Source: Amycolatopsis coloradensis (GTDB taxonomy: Bacteria > Actinomycetota > Actinomycetes > Mycobacteriales > Pseudonocardiaceae). From it: 64,000 nt of DNA. Location: NCBI RefSeq assembly GCF_037997115.1, contig NZ_CP150484.1, positions 2,456,816 through 2,520,815 on the forward strand, read 5' to 3'. The position numbers and the translations under genes were made by a program. Positions 24,867 to 33,070 of this stretch are shown here, piece by piece (positions within the stretch are counted from its first letter, which is position 1; the number at the start of each line of letters is the position of its first letter). Below the pieces are notes generated by a model that was not told where the DNA came from, searched no databases, and saw only the letters and a program-made list of their open reading frames with translations.

Positions 24867-25538
24867 ATGGACGATCCCCTGATCGAAGCCCCTGTCCCGC
24901 CGGTGCCCCAGGACGTCGAGCCGGGAGGTGTCCGGTGGTTGCGGGCGAACGTCGCCCGGTTCAGCCGCCCGGAGGACCACGCGCGACGGCGGGCGCTGGT
25001 GCTCGCCGAGCTCGCGTCGATGGAGTCCCTGCGGGACAAGGCTTTCGCGCTCGCCGGCGAAATGCGGGGCGGGCCGGTGGAACGGACCGTGTGGACGGTC
25101 CCGGTGGCCGTGCTGGCCGCGGAACTCGGCCTGCCGGACGTTTCCCGCGACGTCGCGACGGTTTCCGGCGCCTATCATCCGCACACGGAGATCGGGGCCG
25201 ATGCCGAGGCGGCCATGCGGCGCCTGGTCGAAACCTGCGGTGACGCCGACGAGCGGACGGCCGCGCGGATCGGGCTCCTGGTGCAGGCCTGTGACGCGAC
25301 GGCCAAGCTCCTGGGCAAGGCGCTGGCCGCCCGCCGGCCCGGCGAGGACGTCGAAGACCTGCTCGACCGGATCCTGCGTGAAGATCCGCCGGTCCGGGTC
25401 ACCCGGCGGTGGGTCGGCGGCGAAGTGGTCGAGGTGGACCTGACGAAACGTCCGTTCGGAGCAGGGGTCAAGCAGTGCCCCGGGGAAACGCAGGCGCGGC
25501 AAGTGGCCGCGGGAATTCTCGACGCGCTCCTGTGCTAA
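24867..25538 (+). CDS. Short P450-like protein retaining the heme-binding loop
   Basis: The 223-residue protein ends in RPFGAGVKQCPGETQARQVAAGILDALLC. This contains the cytochrome P450 heme signature FxxGxxxCxG with the ligand Cys at about residue 204. The rest is about half the length of a P450. I see no I-helix A/GGxD/ET motif and no clear ExxR, though VRVTRRWVGGEVVEVDL before the loop looks like the P450 meander. It may be a minimal heme protein, a P450 relic or a dedicated family. It is 73 nt divergent from the PaaX gene, perhaps under its control. Confidence 0.75.
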   Translation: MDDPLIEAPVPPVPQDVEPGGVRWLRANVARFSRPEDHARRRALVLAELASMESLRDKAFALAGEMRGGPVERTVWTVPVAVLAAELGLPDVSRDVATVSGAYHPHTEIGADAEAAMRRLVETCGDADERTAARIGLLVQACDATAKLLGKALAARRPGEDVEDLLDRILREDPPVRVTRRWVGGEVVEVDLTKRPFGAGVKQCPGETQARQVAAGILDALLC

Positions 25539-25574
25539 GACTTACCCGGTCATCTGGAACTGGGGAGTCTTTCG

Positions 25575-25925
25575 ATGCTGTATTTCAATGGTTTCTTCGG
25601 CGTTCTCACGCTCGGTCTGTGGATCTTCTGCATCGTCGACGTGATCACCACGGACGAGGGATCGTGCCGCAACATGCCGAAGGGGATGTGGCTGCTGCTG
25701 GTGCTGCTCGTCCCGTTGATCGGCTCGATCGTCTGGCTGGTCGCAGGTCGTCCGCAGAATGCCGCCCGCGCCCCGCGCGGCCGCTACGAACGTGAGTCGC
25801 CGGCGTTCCCGGAGTACGACCGGCCGGGCCGCTTCGCCGCCACGAGCGCCGAGGACGACGAAGAGTTCCTTCGCAAGTGCCGGGAGCGCGCCGAAGAACA
25901 GCGCCGCAAAGCCCGTGAAGGCTGA
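25575..25925 (+). CDS. PLD nuclease N-terminal (PLDc_N) domain membrane protein
   Basis: The 116-residue protein has two transmembrane helices (FFGVLTLGLWIFCIVDVITTD and MWLLLVLLVPLIGSIVWLVAGRP) joined by SCRNMPKG. This matches the PLDc_N phospholipase-transporter-associated domain, including the final WLVAGRP. A charged cytoplasmic tail (FLRKCRERAEEQRRKAREG) may form a short coiled coil. It starts at ATG 25575, 36 nt after the P450-like gene. Small proteins of this kind are common in actinomycetes; their function is unknown. Confidence 0.85.
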   Translation: MLYFNGFFGVLTLGLWIFCIVDVITTDEGSCRNMPKGMWLLLVLLVPLIGSIVWLVAGRPQNAARAPRGRYERESPAFPEYDRPGRFAATSAEDDEEFLRKCRERAEEQRRKAREG

Positions 25926-25963
25926 GTAGCCTCGGCATCGAGAAGATCGACACTGGAGGAAAG

Positions 25964-26380
25964 TTGTCCGAAGCGCTCGACTGGAACAAGAACATCATCA
26001 AGGAGTTCCGCGAGAACGGGGGGAAGGTGGGCGGCCCGTTCGAGGGCGGCTCGCTGCTCCTCCTCACCACCACCGGGGCGAAGAGCGGCGAGCCTCGCAC
26101 GTCGCCGCTCGCGTACGCGGAGGAGGACGGCAAGTACGTCGTCGCCGCGTCGTACGCCGGGGCGGACAAGAACCCTGCCTGGTACCACAACATCCTGGCG
26201 AACCCGAAGGTCACCGTCGAGGTCGGCACGGAGAAGTTCGACGCGACCGCGGCCGTCGTACTCGAAGACCGCGCCGAGCGTGACCGTCTCTACGCGAAGA
26301 TGGTCGGCATGATGCCGGGCTTCGCGGACTACGAGAAGAAGACCGATCGGGTGATCCCGATCGTCACGATCTCCCGCTGA
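25964..26380 (+). CDS. Deazaflavin (F420)-dependent nitroreductase/quinone reductase family protein
   Basis: The 138-residue split-beta-barrel protein is of the Ddn family. It shows IKEFRENGGKVGGPFEGGSLLLLTTTGAKSGEPRTSPLAYAEEDGKYVVAASYAGADKNPAWYHNILANPKVTVEVG, all standard for F420H2-dependent quinone reductases/nitroreductases. The start is TTG 25964 after GGAGGAAAG. It would reduce quinones or nitro compounds in the cytoplasm or at the membrane with F420H2, protecting against redox stress. The next gene is convergent. Confidence 0.9.
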   Translation: MSEALDWNKNIIKEFRENGGKVGGPFEGGSLLLLTTTGAKSGEPRTSPLAYAEEDGKYVVAASYAGADKNPAWYHNILANPKVTVEVGTEKFDATAAVVLEDRAERDRLYAKMVGMMPGFADYEKKTDRVIPIVTISR

Positions 26381-26390
26381 CCCGCTCGCA

Positions 26391-26408
26391 TTCAGAGGAC
26401 GAAACGCG
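26391..26408. repeat. TTCAGAGGACKAAAYGCG intergenic motif, third copy
   Basis: TTCAGAGGACGAAACGCG lies in the 33-nt gap between two convergent genes and is identical to 14929-14946 and two substitutions from 4665-4682. Flanking bases (CCCGC upstream, GCGGG downstream) can form a short stem. It is probably a dispersed terminator-associated element. Confidence 0.55.
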
Positions 26409-26413
26409 GGAGG

Positions 26414-27595
26414 TCAGCGCGCGCCGCTGGGGGCTTTTACGGCTGCGGGGCGCTTGAGTTCGGCTTCGGCCGCACGCAGTGCCTTGCGCTCCTGGCGGCG
26501 CGCGATCAGTTTCTTACCGGTGAGGATCATCGGCTGCTCGACCCAGCGGTGGATCAGGTCCGCGATCGCGAGCCCGACCGCGAACACGGTCAGCGCGCTG
26601 ATCATCCGGTGCTCGCCCAGCGGCGGGATCGCCTCGACCACCGCGAAGTGCACCGGGCCCTGCAGCAGGTAGAGCGAGTACGAGCGCTCACCGACGAACC
26701 GCATCGCCTTCGTGGCCAGCAGCCAGCGAAGCGGCCCCGGCGAAATCAGCACGACCAGCAACATCGCCGACAGCAGGCCGTAGGCGATCAGCAGGCCCAG
26801 GTTGCTGCCGGTCTCCCACCACAGGCTTTCCATGTTGACGTGCAGCACGGCGAAAGCGCCGAACACCGGGATCGCCGCGAGCGGATGGGTCAGCGGTTTG
26901 AGCACCGCGTAGGACCGGCGGTAGTGCATCGCGATCGCCAGCACGCAGCCGATCAGCAGGATCGCGTAATGCACGGTCGACCGGTAGATCGGCAGCTGCG
27001 GCCCGTTGAGCACCCAGCCGCTGGTGACTCCCACCAGCCCCGCCATCAGCGCGAACGCGGCGAAGGCCAGCGCGAGCTTGCGCCAGGCCGCGGCCAGCCC
27101 GGCCGCGCCGGCGACCACCAGCAGGAACGGCCAGACCAGGTAGAACTTCTCCTCGATGCCCAGCGTCCACGAGCCGCTGAAGAAGTTGTCGGAGCCGTTG
27201 CCCTCGCTGCCGGGCAGGAACTCGTTGAAGAAGGTCAGGTAGTACTTCAGCGCGTGCGGGAACTCACGGGTGAAGAACTCCCCGCGCAGCCACACGAACA
27301 CGATGATCCCGCCGAGGATCACCAGGTACGGCGGCAGGATCCGGAACACGCGCCGCAGGTAAAAGGCCGAAAGCGAGATCCGGCCGGTCCGGTCCTGTTC
27401 ACGCAGCAGCAGCGTCGTGATCAGGAAACCGGACAGCACGAAGAAGATGTAGACACCGACCCAGCCGGACATCCAGTTCCACTTCGGACCCGCGAAGTGG
27501 TAGAGGATCACGATGGTCGCCGCGATCGCGCGCAGGCCGTCGAGCGCGGGGAACCGACGCATGGCGAGGAACTCGTCATGGTCCAAAGCGCGCAC
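26414..27595 (-). CDS. Membrane acyltransferase (acyltransferase 3 / OafA-YrhL family)
   Basis: The 393-residue protein has about ten membrane segments and the acyltransferase-3 signature FPALDGLRAIAATIVILYHFAG near the N-terminus. SWVGVYIFFVLSGFLITTLLLREQDRTGRISLSAFYLRRVFRILPPYL and SGSWTLGIEEKFYLVWPFLL follow, then RFVGERSYSLYLLQGPVHF near the end. Such enzymes transfer acyl groups to cell-surface sugars or secondary metabolites. The GTG at 27595 follows AGGGGG with good spacing. No adjacent glycan genes are seen, so the acceptor is unknown. Confidence 0.92.
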   Translation of the reverse strand: MRALDHDEFLAMRRFPALDGLRAIAATIVILYHFAGPKWNWMSGWVGVYIFFVLSGFLITTLLLREQDRTGRISLSAFYLRRVFRILPPYLVILGGIIVFVWLRGEFFTREFPHALKYYLTFFNEFLPGSEGNGSDNFFSGSWTLGIEEKFYLVWPFLLVVAGAAGLAAAWRKLALAFAAFALMAGLVGVTSGWVLNGPQLPIYRSTVHYAILLIGCVLAIAMHYRRSYAVLKPLTHPLAAIPVFGAFAVLHVNMESLWWETGSNLGLLIAYGLLSAMLLVVLISPGPLRWLLATKAMRFVGERSYSLYLLQGPVHFAVVEAIPPLGEHRMISALTVFAVGLAIADLIHRWVEQPMILTGKKLIARRQERKALRAAEAELKRPAAVKAPSGAR

Positions 27596-27694
27596 GGCAT
27601 GCCCCCTGATGGCGGTATCGGCCCGGAAGTATACGGGTGCCGTTCGCTGCGCTTTCGCCCCGTGTCGAGGCCTCCTACCTGCGGTTTTCGAAGA

Positions 27695-29029
27695 TCACCC
27701 AGCGTCAGGGGCGGGTTCGACGTTATGGGTCAGCCGGAACCGGTTCGTCGGGTCGACGGCCGCCTTGACCTCGGCGAGCCGCCGCAGATCGGCCGGGGAG
27801 TACACCTTGGACGCTTCCTCGCCCGCCGCGCTCTCGCCGTAGACGAAGGTCAGTAGTTTGCCGGTCGACCAGGGCTTCAACGCGTCGAACAGCTTCGCGT
27901 GCGCGCTCCGGATCTCGGCGATCGAAGCGTCGTCCACGACGGACAGCGCGCGGACGGTGAAGCTCGCTTCACGGTCCCAGCCCACGCCGGGGTGCTCGGG
28001 CACGTCGGACAGCGCGCCGCCGAGCAGGTCCAGCAGGACGACGGTCGGCACCGGGGCGTCCGGGCCGGCGTGTTCGAGGATCGCGTCGAGCATCGCGTCG
28101 TTGAGTTCGGACACGGTGGCGTTGTCGGCGCGGTAGCCGTGCGGGAAGGGCGGCTCGTTCGCGATCTTGCCCGATTCGGTGAACGGGATCTCGGCGAGCG
28201 TGTCACCCAGGACGGGGGCGGCGGCGCGCAGCGGGGCGACGAGGCGCTCGCCCTCGGCGGCGTCACCCAGATAGGCGACCCGGATCTGCGCGACGTGCTG
28301 CCCACGCAGCGGTTCGGGCACCATCGGCAGATCCGGCATCGGGACCATGCCCAGCGACGACGTCATTTCGCGGGGCATCCCCGCCGCCCAGTCGCGCCAG
28401 GCGCGGAGCACCGCGGACAGCGACTCGGTGCCGAACTGCAGGCTGCCGCCGTACAGCCGGGTGACCGGGACGAGCCGGAACTCCAGCGCGGTGACGATCC
28501 CGAAGTTGTCCCGGCCGCCGCGCAGCGCCCAGAACAGGTCGCTTTCGGTGTCCGGGGTGGCACGGCGGAGCTCCCCGTCGGCGGTCACCACCTCGATCGA
28601 GGTCACCTGGTCGGCCGCCAGGCCGTACTTGCGGCCGAGCAGGCTGAACCCGCCGCCGAGGGTGTAGCCGACGACGCCGACGCCGGGGAAGGAGCCGCTC
28701 AGCGGCGCGAGCCCGTGCTCCGCGGCCGCTTCGATGACCGCACCCCAGCGCACGCCCGCTTCGACCCGTGCGATTTCCTCGTCGATCCGGATCCCGGTCA
28801 TACGGTGGGTGGTGACGAGGACGCCACCTTCGAACGGGACGCCGACGCCGTGCCCCGTCGAGTGGACGGCGATCGGAAGGTCGTGCTCGACGGCGTGACG
28901 GACGGCCTCGACGACGTCGGCGGCCGAAGCGGCGGGCACGATGACATCGGGACGGCGGGGCACTGCGGTCTGGAAACCGGCGAGTTCGTTGTCGTAATCC
29001 GGGTCGCCGGAGCGGAGCATCGTGGTCAT
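27695..29029 (-). CDS. FAD-linked oxidase, berberine-bridge (BBE-like) family
   Basis: The 444-residue flavoprotein has a PCMH-type FAD domain (RRPDVIVPAASAADVVEAVRHAVEHDLPIAVHSTGHGVGVPFEGGVLVTTHRMTGIRID; GSFPGVGVVGYTLGGGFSLLGRKYGLAADQVTSIEVVTADGELRRA; SDLFWALRGGRDNFGIVTALEFRLVPV). A C-terminal BBE segment ends YSPADLRRLAEVKAAVDPTNRFRLTHNV. The His after STG is a possible covalent FAD site. The second usual Cys link is not evident in the region corresponding to SGSFPGVGVVGYTLGG. The start is ATG 29029. It is divergent from a LysR gene that probably controls it; the substrate is unknown. Confidence 0.92.
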   Translation of the reverse strand: MTTMLRSGDPDYDNELAGFQTAVPRRPDVIVPAASAADVVEAVRHAVEHDLPIAVHSTGHGVGVPFEGGVLVTTHRMTGIRIDEEIARVEAGVRWGAVIEAAAEHGLAPLSGSFPGVGVVGYTLGGGFSLLGRKYGLAADQVTSIEVVTADGELRRATPDTESDLFWALRGGRDNFGIVTALEFRLVPVTRLYGGSLQFGTESLSAVLRAWRDWAAGMPREMTSSLGMVPMPDLPMVPEPLRGQHVAQIRVAYLGDAAEGERLVAPLRAAAPVLGDTLAEIPFTESGKIANEPPFPHGYRADNATVSELNDAMLDAILEHAGPDAPVPTVVLLDLLGGALSDVPEHPGVGWDREASFTVRALSVVDDASIAEIRSAHAKLFDALKPWSTGKLLTFVYGESAAGEEASKVYSPADLRRLAEVKAAVDPTNRFRLTHNVEPAPDAG

Positions 29030-29099
29030 GCCCCCAGCGTGATCTCGATTCGGCCAGAAGTCCAAGATCTGGTTTGTCTGGCAACTAGAATCATCGGTT

Positions 29100-29984
29100 A
29101 TGGAACTGCGCCAGCTCGAATACTTCGTCGCGGTGGCCGAGGAAGCGAACTTCACCCGAGCCGCCGAGCGGCTGCACGTCGCGCAGCCCGGCGTCAGCGC
29201 CCAGATCCGCCGCCTCGAACGCGAACTCGGGCAGCCGTTGCTCGACCGGTCGGCCAGGGCGGTCCGGCTGACCGAGGTCGGCGCCGCCGCGCTCCCGCAC
29301 GCGCGGGCCGCGCTCGCCGCCGTCGCCGGGGTGCGGCAGGCGGTCGACGATCTCACCGGGCTGGTCCGCGGCCAGGTCGCGATGGGCATGGTGTCCTCGC
29401 GTGGCCCGGTCAACCTTCCGGATCTGCTCGCGCGCTTCCACGAGCGTCATCCGGCGGTCGACATCACGCTCGCCGAGGCGACCTCCGACGTCCTGCTCGC
29501 GGGGGTCGCCGACGGCCGGTTCGACGTCGCGCTGATCGGGGTCTCCGGCGAACCGCCGCCGGGGATCGGCCTGGAGGTCGTCCTCGACGAGCCGCTCGTC
29601 GCCATCTCCGGGCCGGATGACCCGCTCACCGGACAGGCCACGATCACCCTGTCGGAGCTGGAAAGCCGTTCCCTGGTCAGCCTGCCGAAGGGCACCGGCA
29701 TGCGCGCGATCGTCGACGCGGCGTTCCTCGCCGACAGCGCCCAGCCGAGAGTGACCCTGGAGGCGGGCGACCCGAACGTCGTCGCCGAACTGGTCGGGCG
29801 CGGTCTCGGCGTCGCCGTGGTGCCGATGTCGCTGGCGACGCACTACACGGAACTGCACGCCATGGAGATCACGCGGCCGGCCGGGCTGCGGGCGAAACTG
29901 GCGCTGGCCTGGCGGACGGAGGGGCCGGTCAGCCCCACCGCCCGCGTGTTCATCAGTCAGGCACGGGCGCTGCTCGGATTGTGA
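29100..29984 (+). CDS. LysR family transcriptional regulator
   Basis: The 294-residue regulator has the N-terminal HTH MELRQLEYFVAVAEEANFTRAAERLHVAQPGVSAQIRRLERELGQPLLDRSARAVRLTEVGAAALPHARAAL. A substrate-binding domain follows, with GQVAMGMVSSRGPVNLPDLLARFHERHPAVDITLAEATSD. The start is ATG 29100, 70 nt from the divergent FAD oxidase start, the usual LysR-target arrangement. I did not find a clear T-N11-A box in the 70-nt gap. Its 3' end overlaps the convergent methyltransferase by 32 nt. Confidence 0.92.
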   Translation: MELRQLEYFVAVAEEANFTRAAERLHVAQPGVSAQIRRLERELGQPLLDRSARAVRLTEVGAAALPHARAALAAVAGVRQAVDDLTGLVRGQVAMGMVSSRGPVNLPDLLARFHERHPAVDITLAEATSDVLLAGVADGRFDVALIGVSGEPPPGIGLEVVLDEPLVAISGPDDPLTGQATITLSELESRSLVSLPKGTGMRAIVDAAFLADSAQPRVTLEAGDPNVVAELVGRGLGVAVVPMSLATHYTELHAMEITRPAGLRAKLALAWRTEGPVSPTARVFISQARALLGL

Positions 29985-31017
29985 GCCGCCACAGCGTCGT
30001 GACCTCCTTCGCGTTGGCCCGCGGATGCCGCGGCCGGATGTCCTCCCGGCCCCGGACTTCGAGGCCGGACCGCTCGAAAGCGCCGAGGAGTTCTTCGCGT
30101 GTGCGCAGGCCCAGCAGTTCGGCGAGGTCGGACAGGATCAGCCACGCCTCCCCGCCGGGTTCGAGATGCCGGGGCAGCCGGTCGAGGAACGCCTTGAGCA
30201 TCCGGCTTCCCGGGTCGTAGACGGCGCGTTCGAGCGGGGTGTGCGCGCGGACGGGCAGCCACGGCGGATTGCAGACGACCAGCGGCGCGCGGCCCGGCGG
30301 GAACACGTCCGCGTGGAGGGTTTCGATTCCGTCCAAACCGAGACGTGCGAAGTTCTCCCGCGCGCAGGCGAGCGCGCGCGGCTCGTTGTCCGTCGCCACC
30401 ACGCGCTCGACCCCTCGACGTGCGAGGACCGCGGCGAGCACGCCGGTTCCGGTGCCGATATCGAACGCCAGTTGCCTGGCGGGCAACGGAGTTCTCGCCA
30501 CCAGATCGACGTACTCGCCGCGGACGGGGGAGAAGACCCCGTGGTGCGGATGGATTTTCGCGCCGAGCGACGGGATTTCGACGCCCTTCACCCGCCATTC
30601 GTGCGCGCCGACGATGCCCAGCAGTTCACGCAAGGACACCAGCGACGCGGTCTCGGAAGGTCCGAAGACCTCGGCGCAGGCCTCGCGCACGTCCGGCCCG
30701 CGGCGCAACGGCAGGACGTGGCCGGGGTCCAGCGGGACCAGCAGCCTGCCGAGGATCCGCGCCCGGCGTGACCGATGGTTCCGCTGCTCCTGAAAAGGTT
30801 TCCCCGCCGCGGTACCGCAACGGCGGGACAACGCGGCGAGGAGGTTCCGCGCGCCGGGGAAGTCGCCGTGCCAGGCGAGACCGGCGCCTGCCGCGGCGAG
30901 CCGGAACGCCTCGTCGGCGGTGATCCCGTCGTCGATCGCGACGACGGTGCGGGGCATTTTCGTGCCGACGGTGGTCAGCCAGCGCCGACCACCGTCCTTT
31001 GTGGACTGGGGGTTCAT
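29953..31017 (-). CDS. Class I SAM-dependent methyltransferase (HemK/RlmG-like, NPPW motif)
   Basis: The 354-residue protein has an N-terminal part resembling the domain of release-factor or rRNA methyltransferases, then a Rossmann methyltransferase core. Motif I is LAFDIGTGTGVLAAVLARRGVERVVATDNEPRALACARENF. The catalytic motif VVCNPPWLP marks N-methylation of Gln/Asn, adenine or guanine. The sequence then continues AWLILSDLAELLGLRTREELLGAFE. ATG 31017 follows AGGAACGG; TTG 31080 and ATG 30957 are alternatives. The substrate is likely protein or RNA but cannot be assigned. It is convergent with and overlaps the LysR gene. Confidence 0.82.
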   Translation of the reverse strand: MNPQSTKDGGRRWLTTVGTKMPRTVVAIDDGITADEAFRLAAAGAGLAWHGDFPGARNLLAALSRRCGTAAGKPFQEQRNHRSRRARILGRLLVPLDPGHVLPLRRGPDVREACAEVFGPSETASLVSLRELLGIVGAHEWRVKGVEIPSLGAKIHPHHGVFSPVRGEYVDLVARTPLPARQLAFDIGTGTGVLAAVLARRGVERVVATDNEPRALACARENFARLGLDGIETLHADVFPPGRAPLVVCNPPWLPVRAHTPLERAVYDPGSRMLKAFLDRLPRHLEPGGEAWLILSDLAELLGLRTREELLGAFERSGLEVRGREDIRPRHPRANAKEVTTLWRLTIRAAPVPD

Positions 31018-31141
31018 GGTTCCGTTCCTGGATCCGCCCGCGGCGAAGAGACCCCGCGGGCGTGGCTCGTCGGGGGACAAGGTCAGGAACGGCGGTTAGT
31101 GGACCACCGCGGCATGAACCGGTGTCGACACGAGCCCGAGT

Positions 31142-31966
31142 TTACCGGAACGCGGCGGCGTGCTCGGCCGCCCAGACCTCGAAGTCCAGCCCCGGCCTGC
31201 CGGTGACGTCCTGGACGGTCGAGGTGACCTTGCCCGGTTTCGTCACCAGCCCCCGGAACCCGGACAGCATCGTGTCGACGATGAAATCCGGCATCTTCGT
31301 GAGCAGGGCGGCGCGTGCTTCTTCGAGCGGGATCTCCTCCCAGCGCGCCGGGCGGCCCGCGGCCTCGCCGATGATCCGGACCTGCTCGGCCTGCGTCATC
31401 GGCCGTGTGCCGGTGAGCGTGTACTTCGCCCCCGAGTGCCCGTCACCGGTCAGCGCTTCGACGGCCACCGCGGCGATGTCCTTCTCGTGGATCAGCGGCA
31501 TCGACGCCTCGCCGTACGCGCCGCGGACGACGCCGTCCGCGCGGATCGACGGCGCCCAGCCGAGGGTGTTGGCCGCGAAGCCGTGCGGTCGCAGGAAAGT
31601 CCATTCCAGACCGGCGGCTTCGATCGCCTCCTCGACGGTGCGATGCCAGGCACCGATGGCGTTGTCCTGCTCCGCCAGGGAATCGTCGACGGCGCCCGAG
31701 GAAAGGAACACCACGCGCTTCGCCCGTTCCCCGAGCAGCGACACCGTGGGCACCAACGCCTCGGCGGGGCCGGCGAGCATCAGGAACACCGTTTCGACGC
31801 CGTCGAGCGCCGGCACGATGGTTTCCGGTTTCGCCAGGTCACCGCGGACGCCGTCCGGCGGCGGATTACGGCTCAGCGGCCGGACCGGGACGTCTCGCGC
31901 CCGCAACTGGGCGACTACCTGCGAGCCGACGTTGCCCGTCGCGCCGGCGACCAGGATCGGCTTCAT
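31142..31966 (-). CDS. NmrA-like NAD(P)-binding oxidoreductase, SoxR-linked
   Basis: The 274-residue atypical SDR shows the Rossmann start MKPILVAGATGNVGSQVVAQLRARDVPVRPLSRNP. GVRGDLAKPETIVPALDGVETVFLMLAGP, RVVFLSSGAVDD and WTFLRPHGFAANTLGWAPSIRADGVVRGAYGEASMPLIHEKDIAAVAVEAL follow. The family (NmrA/quinone-oxidoreductase-like) reduces quinones or senses NADP. ATG 31966 overlaps the upstream gene stop by 4 nt. In Streptomyces, SoxR activates NAD-dependent epimerase/reductases of this kind, so this gene probably belongs to the adjacent SoxR regulon. Confidence 0.9.
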   Translation of the reverse strand: MKPILVAGATGNVGSQVVAQLRARDVPVRPLSRNPPPDGVRGDLAKPETIVPALDGVETVFLMLAGPAEALVPTVSLLGERAKRVVFLSSGAVDDSLAEQDNAIGAWHRTVEEAIEAAGLEWTFLRPHGFAANTLGWAPSIRADGVVRGAYGEASMPLIHEKDIAAVAVEALTGDGHSGAKYTLTGTRPMTQAEQVRIIGEAAGRPARWEEIPLEEARAALLTKMPDFIVDTMLSGFRGLVTKPGKVTSTVQDVTGRPGLDFEVWAAEHAAAFR

Positions 31967-32571
31967 GCCGCCACCGCCGAGAAGACCGGGCGGTACCGCT
32001 TGACCGACCCGCCCGACATCCCCGGGTAGGTCTGCACCTTCTTCCACGCGTCCGTCGTCCCGATGCCGTCGGCGCCAGGGGCCGCGAGCGCGGCGCGGTG
32101 GGCTTCGGCGCTGACCCATTCGGCGTAGTTCAGCACCCTGGTCCCGTCGGTGCTCACGTGGAAGAACCCTGAGATCCCGCCTTTGGGGTGCGCGGGTTCG
32201 GACGCCAGCGCTTCGAAGACGAGGTCGATCCAGTCGCGTTGCCGCCGCTCGTCGGGTCCTTCGAACTCGACCGAGACGATCACGAGGCAGCCTGGCGCTC
32301 CTTCGCCGCGGTGGCCGCGGTAAAGGCGGAACACGGGCGCGCCGTCCAGGTTCTGGATGGCTTCTTCGCTGGTCCATTGCTCGTAGGTGAAGGCGCCGTC
32401 GTGGTCGATGCCTTCGTACGCGGTGAAGGAAACGAGTCCTTCGTGGCTCTTGAACGCCTCCCGTGCCGCTTCGGCGTCCGGCCATTCCCGCGCCACCACG
32501 ACCGTCGCCTCGTCCGGTGTCGGCCAATGTCCCTTGTGGATGATCATTTCGGAGGTTCCCTGTGCTGTCAT
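31963..32571 (-). CDS. Antibiotic biosynthesis monooxygenase (ABM)-like protein, dimeric alpha-beta barrel
   Basis: The protein of about 202 residues consists of two related ferredoxin-like halves. The first is MIIHKGHWPTPDEATVVVAREWPDAEAAREAFKSHEGLVSFTAYEGIDHDGAFTYEQWTSEEAIQN; the second ends GFFHVSTDGTRVLNYAEWVSAEAHRAAL. Both show the ABM pattern of a strand and E/AEWxS/TxEA, so it is an internal duplication of the ABM fold. ATG 32571 follows GGAG; ATG 32547 is possible. It leads the SoxR-divergent operon, and ABM-superfamily genes are known SoxR targets in Streptomyces. Confidence 0.88.
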   Translation of the reverse strand: MTAQGTSEMIIHKGHWPTPDEATVVVAREWPDAEAAREAFKSHEGLVSFTAYEGIDHDGAFTYEQWTSEEAIQNLDGAPVFRLYRGHRGEGAPGCLVIVSVEFEGPDERRQRDWIDLVFEALASEPAHPKGGISGFFHVSTDGTRVLNYAEWVSAEAHRAALAAPGADGIGTTDAWKKVQTYPGMSGGSVKRYRPVFSAVAA

Positions 32572-32586
32572 GACTCCAGCATGAAA

Positions 32587-32604
32587 CTTAAACAAGGGTT
32601 CAAG
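32587..32604. promoter_or_regulatory. SoxR operator (SoxR box)
   Basis: CTTAAAC (32587-32593), a 4-nt spacer AAGG, and GTTCAAG (32598-32604) form an 18-nt inverted repeat with one mismatch. This is the MerR/SoxR-type dyad within an extended promoter spacer. It sits between the divergent soxR gene and the ABM-NmrA operon, 16 nt from the operon start and 20 nt from the soxR start. Confidence 0.75.
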
Positions 32605-32623
32605 TCAAGCTAGGATCGTGACC

Positions 32624-33070
32624 ATGTCCGAACCGCCGTCCGAACTCACCATCGGCGAGCTGTCCCGGCGCAGCGGCGTCGCCACCTCCGCCCTGCGGTT
32701 CTACGAACGCCAGGGCCTCATCAGCAGCAGGCGGACCAGCGGAAACCAGCGCCGCTATCCCCGCAGCGCGCTCCGCGTGGTCGCGTTCATCCGCGCGTCG
32801 CACCACCTCGGCATCCCGCTGGAGGTGATCGGCGGAGTGCTCGATCTCCTGCCGGAGGGCGCCGCTCCGGACCAGGCGTTCTGGCAGCGGGCTTCCCAGT
32901 GCTGGAGCGCCGAACTGAACAAGCGCATCGAGCAACTGGAGTGCATGCGGGACCGGTTCACCGAATGCATCGGCTGCGGCTGCCTGTCCTTCGACCAGTG
33001 CGTGCTGGTGAACCCCGGCGACGTCCTCGCCGCCAAGGGGCCCGGCCCGGCGCGGCTGATCACGGACTGA
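32624..33070 (+). CDS. soxR: Redox-sensitive transcriptional activator SoxR
   Basis: The 148-residue MerR-family protein has the [65 protein letters not shown]. The [2Fe-2S] ligand motif [12 protein letters not shown] (CxxCxCxxxxxC) near residues 117-128 is diagnostic for SoxR. In actinomycetes SoxR senses redox-active compounds such as endogenous quinone or phenazine pigments and activates small oxidoreductase operons. ATG 32624 or GTG 32618 is the start. The 3' end overlaps the convergent sigma factor gene by 11 nt. Confidence 0.96.
   Translation: MSEPPSELTIGELSRRSGVATSALRFYERQGLISSRRTSGNQRRYPRSALRVVAFIRASHHLGIPLEVIGGVLDLLPEGAAPDQAFWQRASQCWSAELNKRIEQLECMRDRFTECIGCGCLSFDQCVLVNPGDVLAAKGPGPARLITD

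Noticed and set aside
29030-29099. A LysR T-N11-A box between the FAD oxidase and LysR genes
   Set aside because: Several loose matches exist in the 70-nt gap but none has enough symmetry to report.
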